In this document: positions 11,414 to 19,997 of the stretch, piece after piece
How the letters are laid out: each line of letters opens with the position of its first letter
Numbering within the stretch: position 1 is the stretch's first letter
Source: Trichomonas vaginalis G3
Taxonomy: Eukaryota; Parabasalia; Trichomonadida; Trichomonadidae
Length of the DNA: 64,000 nucleotides
Reading direction: 5' to 3'
Assembly: GCF_026262505.1 (NCBI RefSeq)
Contig: NW_026529259.1
Coordinates: 1 to 64,000, forward strand
Notes under the pieces: generated by a model
What the model was told of the DNA's origin: nothing
Seen by the model: the letters and a program-made list of their open reading frames with translations, nothing else
Databases searched by the model: none
Program-made: the position numbers and the translations under genes

Positions 11414-11442
<29 letters not shown>
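11299..11442 (-). repeat. Right terminal repeat of copy 1
   Basis: Two copies of a subterminal unit containing GGGCACGAAGTGCCTGGA, separated by CTTCATTATACTAAACATC, end in CCCCACTACC and a long T-run. The reverse complement of the same structure forms the left end of element 2 at 14910-15060. GGCACGAAGTGCC is nearly self-complementary. Confidence 0.85.
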
Positions 11443-11444
<2 letters not shown>

Positions 11445-11786
11445 CTCTTTGTTTATTTCAAATATATAATTACAACTGTATGATATCAAAGAAATCTTTA
11501 TCAAATTAAAGTTTCTTTAAAGTTTTCCATCTCCAAAAAAATTTAAAAAATAAGAAATTATAGATAAAAAATACAAATTTTTAATCAAAATCTGCAATTA
11601 ATAAAAATTTTTATCTACATTATGGGGATAAATTAATAGATCTATCGAATTATGAGATTTTATCCAATTCATTTCGATAATGTTTAATTAATTTTATAGA
11701 TATTTCTATTTTATGAAAGAAATATTCCAAAAAATCACTAGATATTTCCTTTCTTTGTATTTCAACCATACTAATCAAAAATTAAA

Positions 11787-11792
11787 TCATTT
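11787..11792 (+). promoter_or_regulatory. Trichomonad initiator (Inr) TCATTT
   Basis: TCATTT lies 19 nt before the ATG at 11808 and matches the T. vaginalis Inr consensus TCA+1YW, which is known to sit close to start codons. This supports the 11808 start over an upstream non-ATG extension. Confidence 0.6.
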
Positions 11793-11807
11793 TTGACACT
11801 TTTTATA

Positions 11808-12668
11808 ATGTATATTTTCTTTTTAATTGCATCCAATACACCGGATAATATAGAAATTGACGGAGAAATTATTACAATGCCTCCTCCAGATATGATAGGC
11901 TATGGAAAGAAAAATCCATTCATGGACAAAATGAAAGAAATTATCAAATCAAAAGACCAAGAAAAAATCAAAAAGATGCTAGCAAACTTTGTTAAAATTG
12001 AAGATCCTATACCATTACGTACTGAAGATGAAAAAGAGTCTAAACCTCTTGAAGATTGCGGTGTTGCAAACACAATTCGTCTTGATGATGGAAAATGCAT
12101 ATGCAAAGATGGTTACATATCTGATGATAGTATTTTGACAAGAGGGTGCTGGTCTTGTGACCATTGTTCTCCTAATGCAACTTGCGAATATCCTGGAGAG
12201 TGCAAATGCCAACATGGGCTAGTAGGTGATGGTAATACATGCTATGCACCCAAACCATTTGTATATAATGCAACAATTAATCGAGATAAAATACTTGCAA
12301 CTTTTCAAACCCCCTTAGAATATCATATCTCCGAAACATATTGTCGTTTTGGTATCTACGAATCTCAAGGAAATATTATAAATACAAATACTGTTGAATG
12401 TATTTGTTCCCTTGAAACGAAACCTTCAACAATTACCATCTCATTCGATAGACAGCAATGGTCAAATCCAGTTACTCTTGTAGATATTTCTCCAAAGTTC
12501 CCGTGGAAGAAAGTTTCTTTAATCTTTGCTTTTGTTGTAGTTGCATTAGGAATATTCGCTTACATAGGTTCAACGAGAAAGAGAGAAACGAAGTCCGACT
12601 CATTAACTCCATTTCTGGCAAAGGATCCTAAAAATACTTATCAGAGTACTAGAAGACGTGATATTTAG
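11808..12668 (+). CDS. Type I membrane protein with EGF-like cysteine domain
   Basis: 286 residues from ATG 11808. The N-terminus (MYIFFLIAS) is a very short hydrophobic leader. After a charged spacer comes a cysteine cluster (about residues 85-150) with C-x-C pairs: CICKDGY, CWSCDHC, CKCQHGLVGDG. It resembles one to two EGF-like repeats. A further region with CRFGIYES and CICSLE follows, possibly an IPT/TIG-like beta domain. One transmembrane helix (LIFAFVVVALGIFAYI, about residues 242-258) and a short basic cytoplasmic tail with Ser/Thr sites complete it. It looks like a host surface receptor. The gene is intact, unlike the flanking transposon genes, and lies between two inverted Maverick ends. 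Ligand and role unknown. Confidence 0.72.
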   Translation: MYIFFLIASNTPDNIEIDGEIITMPPPDMIGYGKKNPFMDKMKEIIKSKDQEKIKKMLANFVKIEDPIPLRTEDEKESKPLEDCGVANTIRLDDGKCICKDGYISDDSILTRGCWSCDHCSPNATCEYPGECKCQHGLVGDGNTCYAPKPFVYNATINRDKILATFQTPLEYHISETYCRFGIYESQGNIINTNTVECICSLETKPSTITISFDRQQWSNPVTLVDISPKFPWKKVSLIFAFVVVALGIFAYIGSTRKRETKSDSLTPFLAKDPKNTYQSTRRRDI

Positions 12669-12781
12669 TCAAGAAAATACTATTAGTAAACTTTTTGTGT
12701 GCTGTTTATGTTTAACTATATTAAATTTTAGTTTCAAAAATCTAAGTTTTCTTTTAATTTTAACAAACAATAGCAAAATTC

Positions 12782-13726
12782 TTACTCAATTATAGTAGGT
12801 ATTTGACTACGAACTCTAGAGAAGCTTGACAGATTAAAAGTATTATGAGATCTGTTCCGATTTAATTTTCGTCCATTTGGAATTGACGGACGTACAATGT
12901 TATCAGTACTTCTTTGATTAGGGCTCATTATACCATGTGAAAATGTCTTCTCAAAGTATGGGTGAGAAAGAACTTCATCAATTGTCGCGCGATACATAAG
13001 ATCTGTTTCAAGGCATCTTGAAATCAAATCTCGAAGTAAGGAGTCGCGGACAGGTTCTTGGTTGTAGATTCCTTTTTCAACGCTATCTTTTACTGCTCTT
13101 TGATCTAAGCCATTAAATGGATATTGTCCTGTAACAATATAGTACATAGTTACACCCATAGCCCATATATCAGCTGTGCTAGGGTTATAATAATTAATAC
13201 CGAAAATTTCTGGGGCCATAAATAATAATGTTCCATGGAAGGAAGCAGATGGCTTCGATCTATTGCACATTGTTGCCATACCAAAGTCTGCAATTTTTAG
13301 GCGGCCATACTTATCAACTAAAAAGTTTGAAGGCTTAATATCGCAGTGGGCTATTTTATGATCGTGGCAAGCTTTCACGCATTTCGCGACTTCAGATAAT
13401 GTATTCTGAATTAAACATGGACTGGTATACTTTTGCCTTTCACTTAAAAATTTTTCGAGATCACTTGGACAGTACTCCATTAGTAAATAAACATATCCAT
13501 TAAAGATATAGTATTTATATAGCCTCACAATATGTGGATCATCTATTGTTAATAGGCTATCAATTTCAGATTGATTAAAATGATCAATTGGAATTTTCTT
13601 GAGAGCAAATTCAGATTTATAAAGGGTATTGTATACATAAAAGATTAAACCGAATCCGCCTTGAGCAATTGTATTGATATATTCTAGATTTTGATCGCGA
13701 AAGAAGGCTATTTCTTCAATATTCAT
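12782..13726 (-). CDS. Serine/threonine protein kinase
   Basis: 314 residues from ATG 13726, start MNIEEIAFF. All core kinase landmarks are present: Gly-rich loop AQGGFGLI, ALKKI lysine, catalytic loop HCDIKPSN (Cys replaces the usual Arg of HRD), DFG in KIADFGMA, MAPEIF in the activation end, DIWAMGVTMY, and the C-lobe Arg in YRATIDEVLSHPYF. A 40-residue basic Ser/Asn-rich tail follows. The pattern suits CAMK-like or NEK-like trichomonad kinases, a greatly expanded family. Intact. Convergent with the receptor-like gene. The HCD variant is seen in some active kinases, so activity is likely but unproven. Confidence 0.93.
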   Translation of the reverse strand: MNIEEIAFFRDQNLEYINTIAQGGFGLIFYVYNTLYKSEFALKKIPIDHFNQSEIDSLLTIDDPHIVRLYKYYIFNGYVYLLMEYCPSDLEKFLSERQKYTSPCLIQNTLSEVAKCVKACHDHKIAHCDIKPSNFLVDKYGRLKIADFGMATMCNRSKPSASFHGTLLFMAPEIFGINYYNPSTADIWAMGVTMYYIVTGQYPFNGLDQRAVKDSVEKGIYNQEPVRDSLLRDLISRCLETDLMYRATIDEVLSHPYFEKTFSHGIMSPNQRSTDNIVRPSIPNGRKLNRNRSHNTFNLSSFSRVRSQIPTIIE

Positions 13727-14904
13727 TATGAAAAAATATGAATTGAAATATTTGTATGTAAATTGAATTTTTTTGAGTGATATTCTCAAATTTTTGACAA
13801 AACCACCAAATTTGAAAGTAGATTTTTGATAATTGAGTGATTTGATTTTTGTCGAAAAACCATTAATTCAGTTAATTCTGATACAAAATTTTAATTATGA
13901 AGTTTGAATAGAACTGAAAGCAAATTCGCATATCAGATATATTAAGGGTTTCGTTTTGCTAAAATTGTCACTTTTATAGCATATTTGTTTTTGAATGTTT
14001 TGCGAAAACAAAAAAAAACTATGATATACATTGTGTGTGTAAAGAAAATACTTTATTTACTAGTTAAAAAATCATTTGGTATTGATCAAGTTATTTTTTC
14101 TGGATAAGATATTATATGGATAATTGGATAGAAAATACAATTATATAATCTTGTACCTGGTTTAATTAAGCTAATTGTCATCAGAAACTTGTAATTTTTA
14201 TGAATTTCAGATTTTCTTTTCATTACTGCTTTTCTTAATAGGTCAAGTTCTTATTTACGTTATAAAGTATGATATTTACAAATATCAAGTTATCATGTTT
14301 TTTGAGAAATTATGAGAAACAAACAAAAATGAAAAAGATAGGAATAGCAATGAATAGTGATGTGGGTATAGAAAATGTAAGAGATATGAATGCAAAGCAA
14401 TCAGTATTTAGGACATTGACCATAGATTTCGAAAAAAATGCTGCATATTGAGCGTAAACTATGATTATATTATAAGGCTGTCATTTAAAGCATAATGAAA
14501 CTATTCCCTTTTCATTTTAATCGAATAAGATAGTAAAGATTTTTGAATTAGCTAGAAACTGATGAGATGTTTTCACAAATCAGATTTTTAATCTCTATAA
14601 TGCATAATTCACTCAATATCTCAATTTTGATATTGCGAGATATTTTTGCTATCGGTTTCGCAATTTTGACACAATAGCAAGAGGGTTCTATTGTTGCATG
14701 CTAAGTTCGGTCAACGATAGAAATTGAGTGGAAATTAATCGTTGAGGAAGTACGATTATGTAAAGTAAAAAATGTTGTGGGATTTTTAATATTATATATT
14801 ATTTTATAATAAATTTTTTTGAGTCATTTTAAGAAGCACATATAATTTTTTGAATTTAAAAATTAAAGTAGTGTCAAACGAATTTATCACTTAATTTAAT
14901 ACTC
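13727..14904. other. Host AT-rich non-coding region
   Basis: No convincing gene. A 60-codon frame at 14269-14451 has no promoter or compositional support. The motif AAGGGTTTCGTTTTGC near 13945 recurs inverted near 40938, and GTTGCATGCTAAG near 14693 recurs inverted near 40633, so remnants of the same old repeat lie on both sides of element 2. Confidence 0.5.
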
Positions 14905-14909
14905 AGATT
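14905..14909. other. Target site duplication, left copy (AGATT)
   Basis: AGATT directly precedes the A-run that begins the element, and AGATT at 40161-40165 directly follows the T-run at its other end. Mavericks are known to make 5-6 bp target duplications. This fixes both boundaries of element 2. Confidence 0.8.
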
Positions 14910-15118
14910 AAAAAAAAAAAAAAAAAAAAAAAGGTAGTGGGGCCTCCAGGCACTTCGTGCCCTCTAGCCCTGAAGATGTTTAGTATAATGAAGTTTTTTT
15001 TTTCTTGGGATGGCCTTCCAGGCGCGTTGCGCCCTCTAGCCCATAAAAAGTTTAGTATAAATGAAGTTTTTATTCGGAAAGCCTTCTTCTGGGTCGAAAA
15101 CATTATATAATGTGTCGC
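14910..15118 (+). repeat. Left terminal inverted repeat of element 2
   Basis: A-run, then two subterminal units each with a near-palindrome (GGCACTTCGTGCC in the first, GGCGCGTTGCGCC in the second, changed but still self-pairing), then a stretch ending CATTATATAATGTG. The right end (39931-40160) carries one unit and an extra ~100-bp acidic-coding insert. Confidence 0.85.
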
Positions 15119-15201
15119 TTTTCACAAATTATATATGTTTTCATGCTTTGTCACTTTTCTGTCACTTTTCAGGAAAAAAACATTTTTATTATTATATATA
15201 A

Positions 15202-16020
15202 ATGAATTTTACAAAACCACCGTTACCGTTCTTTGGAAATAAGAGTAGATGTAAAGATATTATATTGAGAGAACTTAAGAAACTACCGAATGGTCTAACA
15301 TTTGTAGATTTGTTCGGTGGAAGTTTCTATATATCCCATTTATGTCATACAATATTCCCAGACTCAAAGATTATATGCAATGACTTCGACAACTATATGG
15401 ACCGTCTCAAACATATACCAGACACAAACAATATATTGAAAGAGTTAAAAGAAAAGATACCTATAGGTAAGATGGAACGTATACCATTAGATAACAAAAA
15501 TATTGTGAGAGAGGTTTTGAAAAAAGCAGAATATATAGACTGGGATAGTATATCTGCTAGACTATTATATAGTGGTGCTATAAGAGTTCATGACATTGAA
15601 ACACTTATGTCAAAAGTTTTATATCTTAACTATACAAATGTTTTCAAAGAGGACATAGAAAAATATATTGAGGGTATAGAGTTTGTGAGATGTCATTGGA
15701 CAGAGTTGTATGAAAAATATAAAGACAAGGAAAATGTTTTCTTTATAGTGGACCCGCCGTTCTATAACACATGGGATTTTCAATACCAAGTAGACTGGAC
15801 TTTGAGAGACTCTTTAGAAACTTTAGACGTTATACATAACCATCCATGCTTTTACTTTACATCCGATAAAAGTGGTTTGGAAACCGTTATGAGATGGTTA
15901 GAGGACATACATGACTATGAGTTTAGATATGACAAGATAGAATATGAGAGAGGTCCTATAAACCGGAGAAAGTGTCATAACAAAGAAATTTTATTAGTAA
16001 GTAAATGTGGTTTGAAATAG
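15202..16020 (+). CDS. D12-class adenine-N6 DNA methyltransferase (Dam-like)
   Basis: 272 residues, intact. The N-terminal PLPFFGNKSRC matches the PF..GGK AdoMet-binding motif, FVDLFGGS (residues 34-41) is motif I, CNDFDNY is the following acidic strand, and DPPF (184-187) is the catalytic DPPY/DPPF motif. Order X-I-IV and the length are those of Dam-family enzymes, which transfer a methyl group from AdoMet to adenine N6, often in GATC. T. vaginalis is reported to carry N6-adenine methylation and Maverick-related adenine methyltransferases. Possible roles here are marking element DNA or altering host chromatin. First gene in from the left end. Its last 16 bp overlap the next small gene. Confidence 0.88.
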   Translation: MNFTKPPLPFFGNKSRCKDIILRELKKLPNGLTFVDLFGGSFYISHLCHTIFPDSKIICNDFDNYMDRLKHIPDTNNILKELKEKIPIGKMERIPLDNKNIVREVLKKAEYIDWDSISARLLYSGAIRVHDIETLMSKVLYLNYTNVFKEDIEKYIEGIEFVRCHWTELYEKYKDKENVFFIVDPPFYNTWDFQYQVDWTLRDSLETLDVIHNHPCFYFTSDKSGLETVMRWLEDIHDYEFRYDKIEYERGPINRRKCHNKEILLVSKCGLK

Positions 16021-16136
16021 GACTACTTGTTTTAGGTTTTTTCCATTGTGTCATTTATTTCTTTGACGTGGCAGAAAGATATAGAGAATATGAAGATGAA
16101 CCAATGCCTGCAAATGTTCAGTATATGTACTCGTAA
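16005..16136 (+). CDS. Small single-pass membrane protein, 43 aa
   Basis: The ATG at 16005 lies inside the end of the methyltransferase gene in another frame. The protein is a hydrophobic helix (GLLVLGFFHCVIYFF) followed by an acidic, Tyr-rich tail ending QYMYS. A clean stop at 16134 precedes the next gene by 23 bp. The overlap and tidy helix-plus-tail design suggest it is real. In viruses such small membrane proteins can be envelope or lysis factors; no role can be assigned here. Confidence 0.5.
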   Translation: MWFEIGLLVLGFFHCVIYFFDVAERYREYEDEPMPANVQYMYS

Positions 16137-16159
16137 GAGATATTTTTATCTAATATTAA

Positions 16160-16504
16160 ATGGACGCACAGAACTTAGCGAATGCACAGCAACCTGGACA
16201 ACCAAACCCAGAGAATATTCCAAATGAAGTTAGAATACAAACTGCAATGGCAAACTATGGTCAAGTGCCAACAGATGTACAAATGCAAACTGCCATGTCA
16301 AATGACGCTGCGTTAGGTTTGCCACCATGGTATGCAAATATGAGATGGAAAGAGTTTTATACAAACCCTGAAGTGGGATATAAACAACTTTATGCAGATG
16401 ACGCGAACACAGGAGTTGACCCAGAATATGTTTTCTACCAGAGGAGAAACAGAATGTATGAGCTCCAGTTAAAGAATGCTATGGAACTCAACAGGAAAAC
16501 GTAA
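16160..16504 (+). CDS. Unknown Maverick protein, 114 aa
   Basis: Intact from ATG 16160, preceded by TTTTTATCTAATATTAA, the usual element promoter pattern. Gln/Asn/Pro-rich N-terminus with an imperfect internal repeat (VRIQTAMANYGQVPTD, then VQMQTAMSND), followed by an aromatic-rich region (LPPWYANMRWKEFY) and a helical C-terminus. No domain recognised. Its neighbours suggest a virion-associated protein. Confidence 0.65.
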   Translation: MDAQNLANAQQPGQPNPENIPNEVRIQTAMANYGQVPTDVQMQTAMSNDAALGLPPWYANMRWKEFYTNPEVGYKQLYADDANTGVDPEYVFYQRRNRMYELQLKNAMELNRKT

Positions 16505-16541
16505 GAGACTAGGCGGACATTAGATTTTTACATATAGTAAA

Positions 16542-16834
16542 ATGGGTTTCTTCAGTAGTATTGGAAACTTCTTTCGAAATGTTGGAAGAGGTATATGGAA
16601 TGGAATAAAAACCGTAGGAAGAGGAATTGGAACGGAGTCAAAAATATTGGTAAAAGAGTAGGTCAGTTCGTTGGTATTATACCTAAAGACCCTGAACCAG
16701 AAGAACAAGCTCCTGTTATACAACAGCCTGAACCTGCACCACAGTCTAGTTGGCAACCAATCCAACACCTCAACCGTATTAAAAAATTATATTTTTACCG
16801 TTCGATAGTAGTTGTATATGAAACTAAGTTCTAA
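16542..16834 (+). pseudogene. Small amphipathic virion-type protein, frameshifted
   Basis: ATG 16542 gives MGFFSSIGNFFRNVGRGIWN, an amphipathic helix start similar to those at 19998, 61312 and 61780. A one-base shift near 16620 moves the rest into the frame continuing with VKNIGKRVGQFVGIIPKDPE and a Pro/Glu/Gln tail. The 3' end overlaps the convergent gene. Short basic amphipathic proteins of this kind recall membrane-active minor capsid proteins of adenovirus-like particles. That is analogy only. Confidence 0.5.
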
Positions 16835-17631
16835 GTAAAACGCATGGTATAATGGAATTATTCTTTTTCTTCCATCTGTAGTAAACCATACTTGAAAGTC
16901 TGAAATACTTCCACTTGTGGTTCGTATAACTTGTAGGTTTTTCGTAAAAGTCATTTGCCAAGCATAAGAAAGAGTTTTGGGCGCCAGAAAATGAAGCATG
17001 AACAATAATAGCATCTTGGTCGAAAACATTTTCATATGTTCCATTAGGGTTTTCGACTTCATAAAAGTCTGGGTGTACTGGATATGCCAGCTGATTTAAC
17101 ATCCTCATAAATCTATACCATGCCAAGTTGTTATATTTTGTAGAAATATAAACGTTTTCTCCAAGGTCTTCTATTTATTGATTTTAACAGTTGCATTTTT
17201 CCTGTCATAAATAATATCGAGATGGTATTCTCCCTCGTCAATGTTATACTGGTTTGCATATTCGATATAGATATCGTTTATTTTTTCTTGAAAAGCTTGA
17301 AGAGTTGTTTCTAAGTTTACAAGCAAACTAACTTGTAAAAGTTTTCCCTGTTCAAATTTCTCATACATACGTTTTTCTTTGTTATAGTATCGAACTTCAA
17401 AACCGACCGTAAATGGGAAACCATGTATGGCTTCTGAAATGAACTTCATTCTACGAAAAGCCAATAGCTTTTGTGACAGATGGGTCTCTTAGCCATCTTA
17501 ATGGGTAGTCAAAACGATAGCCTTCATGCTTTACGGTATCTGTCTCAAACTTTTGACCGACATTAGTAAAAAGTTCATCTAATGGTTTAGTTGTAGCAAC
17601 TCTTGAATTTTCTTTTTCTATTTGAAAGCAT
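16787..17631 (-). pseudogene. Beta-rich minor capsid candidate, frameshifted
   Basis: Open pieces at 17451-17726, 17171-17464, 16824-17126 and 16787-17062 line up into one gene of about 280 residues from ATG 17631. The pattern of strands (GFPFTVGFEVRYYN, ENVFDQDAIIVHASFSG, DFQVWFTTDGRKRIIPLYHA) suits a jelly-roll or penton-like protein. At least three shifts break it. It is divergent from the fibre gene across 18 bp. An alternative is a virion attachment protein of unknown fold. Confidence 0.4.
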
Positions 17632-17649
17632 ATTTTATCTAGAATAAAA
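17632..17649. promoter_or_regulatory. 18-bp bidirectional promoter candidate
   Basis: ATTTTATCTAGAATAAAA separates two divergent ATGs (17631 minus, 17650 plus). TTTTATCTAGAATAAAA is almost a palindrome, so the same signal can be read on both strands. Confidence 0.5.
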
Positions 17650-19028
17650 ATGTCAAATGAAACAGCGTCTATGAGAGAAATACAACACAACCGACAACTC
17701 ATTATGCAAGCTCTAAATAAGAACACAACAAACTTTTCAAACTATTCTAAGATATCTGAGTCATTGAAAGAAGGAAACTTAAAACTGACATTAAACCCAA
17801 TGACAGATGAGTTTCTGTTTCAAGACAATAAGAACCATACTGTCTGTATAAATCCAACAAAAGGAACTTTAAACGAGAAACCTATAAATGAACTTCTTTT
17901 GAAAGCAGATGTTGACAACAAAGCTGACAAAGAATATGTAGACGATGCAATAGCAAAAGAAGAAGAAAGAGCTAACAATGCTTATGCAACAAAAGAACAT
18001 ACTCATCCTGAACTAGCAGACAAAACATATGTTGACAATAAAATGTCAAGTGAAGTGACAAGAGCTGAAAACGAATATTCTAAAAAGACTCATACACATT
18101 CTATATCTGAAATAACAGACTTAAACGTTAGCCTTGAAAAGAAAGCGGATAAGGAATATGTGGCTAGTAAGTTAGAGAAGAAAGCAGATAAGGAATATGT
18201 GGATGAAAAAGATAATGAAATTAAAGAAAGGGTTGACTGGTACCATGAATGGACATCGGAGACTTTTAAAGTTAAAGCTGATACAGGATGGGTTTCAGGA
18301 TGTTTAGACCTTAAAGCAGATAAAACTTATGTTAACGATGAGTTAGAGAAGAAAGCAGACAAGAACCATACACATACAAGTTTTACAACTGTTAGAGCAG
18401 ACGACATAATACTGAACTTTGACCTTGGTTCAAGTGCACCTTTAGAGAATCCGAGTACAAGCGTAAAAGATACTCTTAACAATTTAGATAAGAGTTGCAG
18501 GAACATTGAAAGTCATGCCAGAAACTTTGAAGCATATGAACTACCAGCAATGTTAGATAAGAAAGCAGACAAAACAGAGCTTCAAACATTAAAGACAGAA
18601 ATACTTCAAACATTATATCCCATAGGCTCTATTTATACGTCAATGAACTCTACCAGACCAAAGTAGTACTGGTTTTGGAACTTGGACTCAAATAGTCGAC
18701 AGGTTTTTGTATTGTGCAAACTCTTCAAAGGAAACAGGTGGAAGTAAAACGATTTCAGGTGAAAATTTACCTGCACATAGTCACTACATAGATTTAAGTA
18801 CATCTCAAGCAGGTTGGCATAAGCATAGATTTTGGGATTGGTCAGCAATGACAAAAGGTAAAGGATATGATGTTAAAGAACGTTAAGTTTGCTATAAATT
18901 GTTACTGGTAACACTCAGGGAGAGGAAACCATACACATCGCGTTTCAGGATATACGCAAACAACGGGACAAAGTAAAGACTACATGCCACCTTACATGAC
19001 AGTTTACGCATGGTATAGAAATGCTTAG
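17650..19028 (+). pseudogene. Phage-tail-like fibre with collar domain, frameshifted near C-terminus
   Basis: The first 338 residues are open: an N-terminal head, then repeated KKADKEYVD/KADKTYVN units alternating with THTH motifs, as in trimeric tail fibres, then YPIGSIYTSMNST. Beyond 18660 the frame shifts several times, but the collar (gp12-type) pattern continues: FGTW, a GGS loop, LPAHSH with paired histidines, and YMPPYMTVYAWYR at the very end. The tail-collar domain family is typical of phage and microbial adhesion fibres. A host or particle attachment role is inferred. The stop (19026-19028) overlaps the convergent integrase stop. The segment 18150-18360 is nearly identical in DNA to 55250-55480 of element 3. 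Confidence 0.78.
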
Positions 19029-19980
19029 TCGTCATTTTCAACTTCTTTAGCATATTCGTCAGGAGTTGTCTTATATTTGTTAGGAACTGTCTTTGAAAGT
19101 ATACCACCTTGAACTTTGACAAGTTTGAAACGAGGTCTGACAATAGTAGTTTTATCTTCTGCTTGCAGTGTGTACATTTTGCCATGTTTGCCTAAAACTT
19201 CATAATATTCTCTTGTATACTTTCTTCTATTTTTACGAACACGAATGTGAGTACCTGTCGGGTTCCCATTGTTGTCATAGTCAATAGTATTTTCATATGG
19301 GTCGCGTTTAGGTATTTCTATTTTTACTTTGTCACCTTTCTGAAGTTTGAAGCCCGGCATTCTTTCTTGTTTGTCTCTTTTGACTAAATTATTAAATATA
19401 TAGTCTTTCTCTAAGTCAGGGTTGTTTTTCATTTCTTCGGGGGAGTGGTTTCCCAAACCTTTTTGTTTACGGCTATTGTAAATATTTAAAACTTGTCTCA
19501 TCTTTGCCATGGAGAAGTGTCTATATTTGTCGTCATATGACATTTCATTTGCTTCACCACCTTGTGGTTGGTTTAAGTCTCTTAACATTTTTATACAACC
19601 GTCAATGACACCAAGAGCAGAATGGTTTTGGTCGACAATGAAATATTGGTTTACATTTTTTGAACGCAGATAGTTTTTTACATCATCTGATTTGAAAGAA
19701 CTTTCACAGTCAGATGTCAGTTTTGTTGGATGGTATTTGTCAACGAATATTGTCAAAAAGCAGACATCTAAAATATTTTTGGACATAATGGTATGGCTTC
19801 ACAGTATCTTGTGTTTTGACCGACAAATATTAGCCAGTATGGTGGTCCATCTTTCTAACTCTCGGAATGTTTTCCAAGATATCCATAAACCAAGCATTTG
19901 GTGTTGAACTAAAGATTTTTATCATGAGTGCTTTCTTTGTTCGCTTTAGAAACATAGGGGTCCTTGTTTGGATTCGTCAT
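19025..19980 (-). pseudogene. Maverick integrase (DDE/rve type), N-terminal frameshifts
   Basis: The C-terminal 253 codons (19025-19786) are open and hold LTSDCESSFKS (second catalytic Asp) and NHSALGVIDGCIKMLRD, where Asp stands at the position of the usual third Glu, followed by an SH3-like C-terminal domain (FKLQKGDKVKIEIPK...FKLVKV). The first catalytic Asp (WFMDIL) is visible near 19875 but in another frame, with more shifts up to the ATG at 19980. The family inserts the element by cutting and joining, like retroviral integrase. The third-Asp variant recurs in the element 3 enzyme. Confidence 0.85.
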
Positions 19981-19997
19981 TTTTTACCCTATAAGAA
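19981..19997. promoter_or_regulatory. 17-bp bidirectional promoter candidate
   Basis: TTTTTACCCTATAAGAA is the whole spacer between the integrase ATG (19980, minus) and the ATG at 19998 (plus). The TTTTTA start and purine-rich end match the pattern upstream of most element genes. Confidence 0.5.

Larger units (their letters stand above)
1..11442 (+). mobile_element. Maverick/Polinton copy 1, partial (right-hand part)
   Basis: The gene order and DNA sequence match 27345-37720 of element 2 almost base for base, in the same orientation: ATPase, small genes, helicase, penton-like protein, capsid protein and a large structural protein. The left end lies outside the window. The right end is the terminal repeat and T-run ending at 11442. 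Relative to element 2 it keeps a KilA-N-type gene that element 2 has lost, and it lacks the Myb-site region, the gene at 37946 and the hairpin array: internal sequence is joined to the end repeat near 11280. Nearly every long gene is frameshifted, so this copy is probably non-autonomous. That is Maverick-type rests on the capsid, ATPase and helicase genes here and the polymerase and integrase of the matching element 2. Confidence 0.88.

Noticed and set aside
11411-11442. Poly(T)/poly(A) tail as a sign of a retrotransposon
   Set aside because: The run is part of an inverted terminal repeat found at both ends of element 2, and no reverse transcriptase was seen.
14269-14451. Possible 60-codon host gene
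   Set aside because: No Inr at a fitting distance, no domain, composition like the surrounding non-coding DNA.
17650-19028. Bacterial or prophage contamination
   Set aside because: The fibre gene is flanked by Maverick genes, shares promoters and AT-rich codons with them, and a relative occurs in element 3.
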